A stretch of DNA of 64,000 bases. Source: Castanea sativa (lineage: Eukaryota > Streptophyta > Magnoliopsida > Fagales > Fagaceae). Under the pieces are notes generated by a model. The model was not told where the DNA came from. It saw only the letters and a program-made list of their open reading frames with translations, and made no database searches. Positions 58,165 through 64,000 of the stretch are shown piece after piece (the stretch's first letter is position 1; every line of letters starts with the position of its first letter). Where the stretch lies: assembly GCF_040712315.1 (NCBI RefSeq), contig NC_134013.1:34879001-34943000 (forward strand). Direction: 5' to 3'. The translations under genes were made by a program, and so were the position numbers.

Positions 58165-58404
58165 GTCTTCATGACTCCAAGCGAAGACATCCTGATTCTC
58201 CTAGAGGAAAGTTGTGAGTGCTCGGCGGACAGGTGGACTGGCAAGAGTGCCAATCCTAATTGTCTAGTCAGGTCTAGAATCGTTAAGATGTATCTCTTCA
58301 AGTCTCTTAGTGGGCTCCGCCACCTCCCAATGCTCTTCTATATTCATGGCCTAAAGATGGTCGCCCATCTCCAACATAACTATGTAACACTCATGAGCGG
58401 CCAC

Positions 58405-58890
58405 CTAATCTCCATGTAATTCCCCCACTCCATAGTCGGTAAGGAATTTGATCATTAAATGGTAGGTTGAAGTTACCACTTTCCACGAGTAGAGGGTAGG
58501 CCTTCCTAAGATGGCATTGTAAGCGGACGAGCAGTCGACCACAAGGAATGTCACGTCCTTAGTGATTTGCTGGGGGTAATCACCAACCTTAACAGGCAGC
58601 GTGACTGCGCTGAGGGGGAATACATTTGTTCCTCTAAAACTAACAAGCAGGGCGTTAGTCGAAACCAGCTGTTCTCTGTCAATCTTCATCTGCTGGAATG
58701 CTAGGTAGTAAAGGATGTCGGTGGAGCTGCCATTATCAATCAGGACTTGGTGGGTGTTGTAATCCCTTATTAGTACACTAACAACTAGTGCATCATCATG
58801 CGGGTGGTGGAGACAACGAACATCTTCCTCTGAAATCCCAATGATGGGGTTGTCGACTCGTGTCATCTTGGAAACGACGCCCGTGAGCTA
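58405..58890 (-). pseudogene. Aspartic protease region of element B pol
   Basis: 153 open codons with HHPHDDALVVSVLIRDY, VLIDNGSSTDILYYLAF (catalytic Asp in IDNGSS), LPVKVGDYPQQITKDVTFLV and YNAILGRPTLYSWKVVTSTY. The catalytic motif is complete. A TAG at 58888-58890 separates it from the gag side, and the frame closes at 58405 before the RT. Confidence 0.85.
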
Positions 58891-59229
58891 GACGTTCTGA
58901 ACCATCCTTAGGTAAGTCTTGCGAGCCTTTTTAGTGGAGCAAGAGGTTGTTGCTCCACCCACGATCATCCTTATGTCTCCTATGGGCGTCCTAGGATGTT
59001 CGTTCTCTTGCCGTGTGGGTTGCTCCTGTGGTGTGTCCATCTTCTCTTTACTAACGAACCTCTGCAACTTTCCTTGCAGGACAAGAACTTCAATTTATGG
59101 CTTCAAGTTATAGCAGTCAGATGTGTAGTTCCTGTGATCTTAGTGGAACCAGCAGTACTTATCTCGAGACCTCTTGTTGGGGTCCCCCTTCAGCTTCCCT
59201 AGGAACGTCAGGGCTCCTTCATCCTTGAT

Positions 59230-60060
59230 CTACATCAAGACTTGATGGATCAGGGCATTTAAAGGCGCGAAGTTTGTAAAACTCCCAGTGGGGTGTTTGG
59301 AATGCCCATCTTCTTGTTGGTCTCTAGGTCTTGTTTTCTTTCGTCCTCTGTCTTGCCGTGCTTCCTCATGTCTTTCCCTTTTCTTAGGCCTATCTTCTCT
59401 GGCCAACAACGCGTCTTTAGCGTTTATGTACTTAGTTGCCCTGTAGAGTACCTCTGACATAGTCTTGGGGTCATTTTTGTATAAGGAAAACAAGAACTTA
59501 CCCTTCCGTAGTCCGTTGGTAAACGCAACCACGAGTATCTTGTCATCGGCTTTGTCAATCGAGAGTGCCTCCTTGTTGAAGCGTGCTATGTAGGATCTCA
59601 ACGTCTCCTCCTCCTATTATTTGATATTCATCAGGCACACCGTGGTCTTCTTATGTCTATGTCCTCCAATGAAGTGCGCGGCGAACTAGGCGCTCAACTC
59701 CTTAAAGGTGCCGATGGAATTCGACATTAGCTTACTGAACCATACCCTTACAGGACCCTTTAGCGTAGTTGGAAAGGTCTAGCACATGATTTTATCTACC
59801 ACCCCTTGTAGGTGCATCAATGTCATGAAGGTCTCCAGGTGATCGAGAGGGTCCCTACTGCCGTCGTAAGTTTCCATCTGGGGCATGTGAAACTTTGGTG
59901 GAAAGGGGAACGAGGTAACGGATGCAGTGAAGGGCGAGTCTATTCGGTGGACTAACTCATCAAGATCGTTCGATACCCACCCTCTGAGGGCATTCATTAT
60001 GAAGTCTATTCGTTCCTTCATCATCTGCATCTCAGAGACTATGTGCGATGATGGAGCCAT
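59230..60060 (-). pseudogene. gag of element B
   Basis: The N-terminal part at 60060-59779 starts MAPSSHIVSEMQMMKERIDF and includes FPPKFHMPQMETYDGSRDPL and DHLETFMTLMHLQG, the usual gag domain entry. The C-terminal part at 59601-59230 includes RYIARFNKEALSI-like and FTNGLRKGKFLFSLY motifs and a Lys/Arg-rich tail. Between them (59602-59778) are stops, including adjacent TAA and TAG codons (59614-59619). Start chosen at the first Met after the primer-binding site with downstream gag similarity. Confidence 0.83.
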
Positions 60061-60395
60061 GTTTGCGGCAGACGAATGACTTGTATCCTGCCGCTCTTGT
60101 CTGGTTGGGGTGTTGCTGCCATTCGGCCCCTTTTGGTTCCTTCTTTCGGCGCTAGTTCTTCCTAGTCCTCCTCTTGAGTGTTGATTACCGCATTCTTTTG
60201 GCGCAATTACTCCTCTAGGTCATGGTTTTGCTTGGTAAAGCGTTCTACAGCTGCAGAGAGCGTCTGAACTTGTCTCTCGAGGGCGGTGGTACGTGGTTCA
60301 TCCCTTTGATTGTTGGTGGTGGTTGCCATTAAGTGAGTAAGTACCATGCAACTCTTTGACTAGGAAGCGGTAGTATGGCTTACTTCCTATTGTTT

Positions 60396-60413
60396 TCCAT
60401 AGACAGCGCCAAC
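60396..60413 (-). other. Primer-binding site of element B
   Basis: The minus strand reads GTTGGCGCTGTCTATGG directly after the LTR, the same class as in element A (TTGGCGCC). Confidence 0.7.
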
Positions 60414-61084
60414 TGATGATATCGAAAATCGTCAGTGAGCTACACGGTCCTCATGTGCTCCAAACAAGACCTGCATAACACAAAGGAAAGGAAAAAGAAC
60501 CTACGAAAAGTACCGGTGTGGTACAGGCCGAATACCCTCCGACGGCCAAGTTAGAGAAATCATCACAACTCTAGAGTGCTAGAGCTAGGGTGAATTATGC
60601 GTATCTTGGCTTATGAGGCTTTTGGAGTTTTTTTTTATAGTAGTGTAGAGTTGACATCCATTCCTTGGTGGAGAAGATCTTTCCTTACGAGGAAGATCCT
60701 CATTAAGCACATACTTTGCGAGGTCCTTTCCTTATAGGAATCCTTTTAATCAAGGTTAGTCATGGGGTACAAGATAGTTCCTTATGCACACAGTCGTGGG
60801 GGCTAAGAAAGGCCACGATGGACCCATCACAAGTTTCTCCCTCACCTCCAGCTTTATGTCATCTTTGGTATTTAGGTTGTTTTGCATGGATGTCGTTAGG
60901 CAATCAAAGGAGCTGTCGGCTTGTGGTACTGTCAGCTTCCCTGTTTGCGTAATGTACGAATGAAGTTGATGGGTAATGTCGTCAGCTTCTTATCAGGCCA
61001 TCGACTGCCCCCCTTGTACCAAGCTGACGAGTTCGTTAGCCTCACGTGTAGATAGGTTCAAATAGATGGGAATCGCCCTTATCA
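60414..61084 (-). repeat. 5' LTR of element B
   Basis: Begins TGATGATATCGAAAATCGTC and ends CGCCCTTATCA. Next to the primer-binding site, so it is the transcription-start LTR on the minus strand. Confidence 0.93.
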
Positions 61085-61089
61085 AATGT
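61085..61089. repeat. Target-site duplication AATGT, right (element B)
   Basis: Identical to 49825-49829. Confidence 0.9.
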
Positions 61090-61448
61090 ATTACGTGGAC
61101 TTAATGGCATAACGTTGATTTTGTGATTGGTCAAAAAAATTTCCTTTCTGCAAAGTAATTCCTTATTTTTCTAGGCTAAAAATGCAAATTTGACATTTTA
61201 GTATCCAAATTGGTATTTTGACACTAATATTGAAGTTAGACAAAATATTTTATTGAAATTTTATATTAATATAAGTAGATATATCAAGAAGACAGATTTC
61301 CGTACAGGGTTTCCCAATATTTTTGTAGAAGTACTATTCAAACCACCTCAATTGCATAATTATACATACTATAATTCTTTAAAGACCTCATTGAAATCAA
61401 GTTCTATTGTTTGAGTCCTTTGACATTAAAACAGTATATTTTCCAGTA
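61090..61448. other. Short AT-rich flank between element B and the laccase remnant
   Basis: No ORF, repeat or motif of note. Confidence 0.5.
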
Positions 61449-62216
61449 TTAGGAACCAGTAGGCAAATTAGCCGGGTGTGGCCGAATGCTTGTTGCGCTG
61501 GTGGTCCCATTCTTCATTATGATGACAGTGTTCATACCCCAGCTTGCATGTCTTTCCAAATGACAATGCATAAACCATACTCTTGAAGAATATTATAAAT
61601 GTTAGTAATAGAGAAAGTTTAGGGACAGGGGTTCTGTACCACAATAAAGCTGTCACAATTTTAAAGTGGTTGATTGTGATTAATAAATAAATAAAAATGA
61701 GTAAATTTACGTGGATGTGATCGTCTAATTATTCACAGTCAACCACTTTATTAAGTTGTGGAATTTTTTAAAAAAAGATGTGGTTATAAGCGCATTGATG
61801 TATTTTCATCATATGCACATACATTTATCATTCATCATGACTAATAAGAGAGAAAGGGAGAGAGTATTGGGATTATTAGCAACAAATCTAATAGTAGCCC
61901 ATCCACTCTTAGGAATTCCAAAGGTATTGACTTCTGGTGGATCAATCAAGTTATAAGTCTTTGGGGAAGTGGTCTTGTTGAAGTTCCCTTGACCTGTCCT
62001 AAGCAAATGGAAGCTAAAACCATGCAAATGCATAGGATGATTCTCTGGATTCCCAGTACTAGTTCTTGGGAACACTATCTCCACCCTTTTACCATACTCT
62101 ATGATCTTTTCCTTTGTTCCTATGCTTGGGAGTAGTAAATCATCATTTGAAACTCCCCGTGAAGTTAAAAAGAGAAGGTGGTAGATTTGGGAAATTGCTT
62201 TCATAAACGTTGGACA
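61449..62216 (-). pseudogene. Laccase 3' end, truncated and frameshifted
   Basis: Laccases are secreted multicopper oxidases that oxidise monolignols and phenolics in the cell wall. The penultimate exon (62216 to about 61882) contains SNVYESNFPNLPP, then after a one-base shift near 62155 VSNDDLLLPSIGTKEKIIEY, ENHPMHLHGFSFHLL (copper ligands HPMHLH) and FGIPKSGWATIRFVANNP. The last exon (61581-61449) reads [20 protein letters not shown], with the HCHxxxH copper ligands, and stops after NLPTGS. The donor after ANNP is not GT. Sequence 5' of 62216 is unrelated, so roughly the first three quarters of the ~560-residue protein are missing. Confidence 0.92.
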
Positions 62217-62624
62217 GATTCCTATAAATGATTTTTAAGATTCGATAAAATTGGAGCAATATTTGAACATTAACATTTTTCACAACTTTTTACATAATTA
62301 CTTTCATTTTGTCTACCATTAACACATGTTTTTTTTTTTTAATTATATTATATATCAATCACATTAAACAGTATTAATAATTGTGAATTTTTCTTAAGAA
62401 GAATATTATATGCCTAAATTTTTTTGTAAACGTTGTTTCTAGTTATAAGCACAACTACCAAATTAAGGGGAAAACTTAAGCACATTATATTAAATTCTCT
62501 AATTAAATTCAAATATCTAGTTGCATTGATCGTTAAAGCACAAACAATATAATCATTTCCAAAAACATTTCATTTTAATACTTGAAAAATCTAATATATA
62601 GGTACTACACCTAAGATATATAAG

Positions 62625-62823
62625 GTTTGTTTGGGATCTGCTTATTTTGCTCAAAGTAATGAAAACTTTTTGCTCAAAGTACTGTAGATAAAGGTAAAAG
62701 TTAGCTGAAATAGTACAGTGGGACCCATTAATAGTACCAAAAAGTATAGTGGAGCCCATAAATAATAGCAAAAATAAGCTAAATAGTAAAATAAGTTGGC
62801 TTTTTAATTTTTGCCAAACACAC
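62625..62823. mobile_element. MITE-like repeat
   Basis: Starts GTTTGTTTGGGATCTGCTTA and ends TTTTTGCCAAACACAC, so its ends are an imperfect inverted repeat (GTTTGG...CCAAAC). Inside are repeated AGTACAGTGGGACCCAT and AGTATAGTGGAGCCCAT units. No coding sequence. Family and target duplication not determined. Confidence 0.5.
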
Positions 62824-62829
62824 ATATAC

Positions 62830-63895
62830 TGTGTAAAGTTGTGATTTACAACTATGTTTTATATTGGTTTTATTTCCATGACAAAAAGTGTTATATTTGC
62901 ATTATTTTGTTCTTTGTAATTTGTGGGATTTTATTGTATTAAGTTGGTGAAGAATTGAGCATGAAATGAAGAATTAGTGCAGTTTTGCGATTGGCTTGCA
63001 AGTAGGTTGCAAGAAGGGTTTCCACAAAAAAGGCATGTGAGAAGCACATGTTGGAAGCTAAAGAGTCATACCAGCCTGGAGGATTTCGCGAATGTCTCGC
63101 GGGTAAGGCTTTCATGCGAAATACTCGCGAAACATTTTGCCTGGAGGATTTTAAGTGTGACTTTCTTACCCTTCACCTATACTATATATACCCTTATTAC
63201 CCATTAATGTATGAAAGGTCATTTAAAGAGAAAAACCCTATATAGGTTTTCTACAACACACACACCCATCTTTTAGAGAGAAAGCTACTCGTCCTAAGTG
63301 AGAAATCATTCTAGCCTCTTCTCATTCCCTCTCCCATTGTCATACCTCGAAAGGAAATATTTATTCAAACATAACCCACACATTTTTAGAGTGTAGAGAG
63401 TGTTTTGGAGCTTGGAAAGTTTTGGGGATTTACTAAACAAAGCTGGTGAGGCTTAGTGGATGCAATCAGGCGTATTGCGGGATCCGGAAAGCTAAAGAAG
63501 ACATAACTCCAAGAAGTCCATTGGTAGCAGGAGCTTGAAGGACTCAAGTACATTGGGTGGACTAGGCTTGAAGGGTCTTTTGTTATTCGTGTACTCCAAC
63601 TTTATTCTCTAGTGGATTGATTACCGCTTAGAGGGCGGCAAAGAAGTTTTTTGCCGAGTTCTTTGATTTCCTCTTTGATAACACGTCTTGGTGTTATCTT
63701 GTGTTTGTATCTCTCTCCCCTTACTCTTGTGCTTTACTTTTATTGTTTGTTGTTCATGTTTATGCATTAGAGTAGTTCTCTGTTCATTGCGCTCATTTAC
63801 TCTTGTTTCGCACTTTAATTAAGAGTAAAAGCAATCTAGCCATAATTTTTATTGAGGGTCTAAACAAGCTCCTGTGTATTCACACATATTCGAGC
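62830..63895 (+). repeat. Possible Copia-type LTR
   Basis: Contains a promoter-like CTATATATACCC (about 63182-63193), an AACCCTATATAGG leader, and near its end TTGAGGGTCTAAACAAGCTC, similar to the inverse of the solo LTR end at 14931 (GGGGTCTAAACAAACTC). TG at about 62832 and CA at about 63892 are candidate ends. The flanks do not give a clear duplication. The window ends soon after, so internal sequence to the right cannot be judged. Confidence 0.35.
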
Positions 63896-64000
63896 TTTCA
63901 TACTATCTTTTAAGTTTTACCCACAAATTAATACTAACAACATAAACATAAGTATAGCAGTACCAACTGTAGTATGCTTGTAGTATATCAATTTTTGGGG

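Larger units (their letters stand above)
49830..61084 (-). mobile_element. Complete Ty3/gypsy Tat-type LTR retrotransposon (element B)
   Basis: Two LTRs (49830-50494 and 60414-61084) in the same orientation are flanked by a perfect AATGT duplication (49825-49829 and 61085-61089), giving an 11,255-bp insertion. On the minus strand: 5' LTR, primer-binding site, gag, protease, RT, RNase H, integrase, then a tandem repeat and an antisense gene, then the polypurine tract and 3' LTR. The LTRs differ at roughly one base in eight over the first 130 bases, so this is an old insertion. Stops and frameshifts disable gag-pol, and it contains a later solo-LTR insertion. Confidence 0.95.

Overview
This 64-kb window looks like nuclear DNA of a flowering plant, probably a woody dicot. 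The family composition reminds me of Fagaceae, but nothing in the sequence proves that. It is AT-rich, has spliceosomal introns and TATA-type LTR promoters, and is built almost entirely of transposable elements. I see no rRNA, tRNA, CRISPR array or bacterial operon. The only host-gene sequence outside an element is a truncated, frameshifted laccase 3' end near 61.4-62.2 kb.

Layout. (1) 1-11.6 kb: a Ty3/gypsy element of the Tat type (element A), pol on the minus strand, with its 5' LTR at 10843-11639 and its other LTR outside the window. Between pol and the missing LTR lie about 20 copies of a ~152-bp tandem repeat and an additional ORF in antisense that encodes a coiled-coil protein. (2) 11.6-22.6 kb: AT-rich repeats and smaller elements, namely degenerate minisatellites, a Copia-type solo LTR (14931-15839), an Ogre/Tat-like LTR relic, a non-autonomous hAT element with an 8-bp duplication (18198-19331), a MULE-type MITE with a 10-bp duplication (20743-21191), and a broken TTF/MYM-type hAT transposase fragment. 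(3) 22.6-48.0 kb: the centrepiece, a candidate ~25.4-kb Mutator-like element (MULE). Long terminal inverted repeats at 22620 and 47978 are flanked by the same 10 bases, CCCAATAATT. It holds a broken MuDR-type transposase, an apparently intact five-exon plant mobile domain (MAIN-like) gene, and a collection of host-gene fragments. These resemble VPS8 (one exon amplified seven times in tandem), an EF-hand protein, SMC5 (inverted duplicate), adenosine kinase, the acyl-CoA dehydratase PAS2, an EH/Pan1 endocytic protein and mRNA cap guanine-N7 methyltransferase. (4) 49.8-61.1 kb: a complete second Tat-type gypsy element (element B) with two ~670-bp LTRs and a perfect AATGT duplication. It has the same architecture as element A (minus-strand gag-pol, tandem repeat, antisense coiled-coil ORF) and carries a nested solo LTR with its own ATTTC duplication. 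(5) 61.1-64 kb: the laccase remnant, a MITE and a possible LTR.

How the parts relate. Elements A and B are Retand-like: the tandem repeat sits between pol and an oppositely transcribed accessory gene, which in B has its own TATA box and leader intron. The MULE termini, two internal blocks and two nearby MITEs all share a recurring palindrome, AATCGAG...CTCGATT, which may be a transposase-binding signal. Within the MULE the cap-methyltransferase, unknown and EH/Pan1 exons lie in one orientation with splice sites preserved, so a chimeric transcript is conceivable. Many copy-to-copy differences and frameshifts in element A, the VPS8 array and one minisatellite fall at CAG/CTG trinucleotides. That suggests base-calling error at CHG-methylated sites, so some of the breaks described here may not be real.
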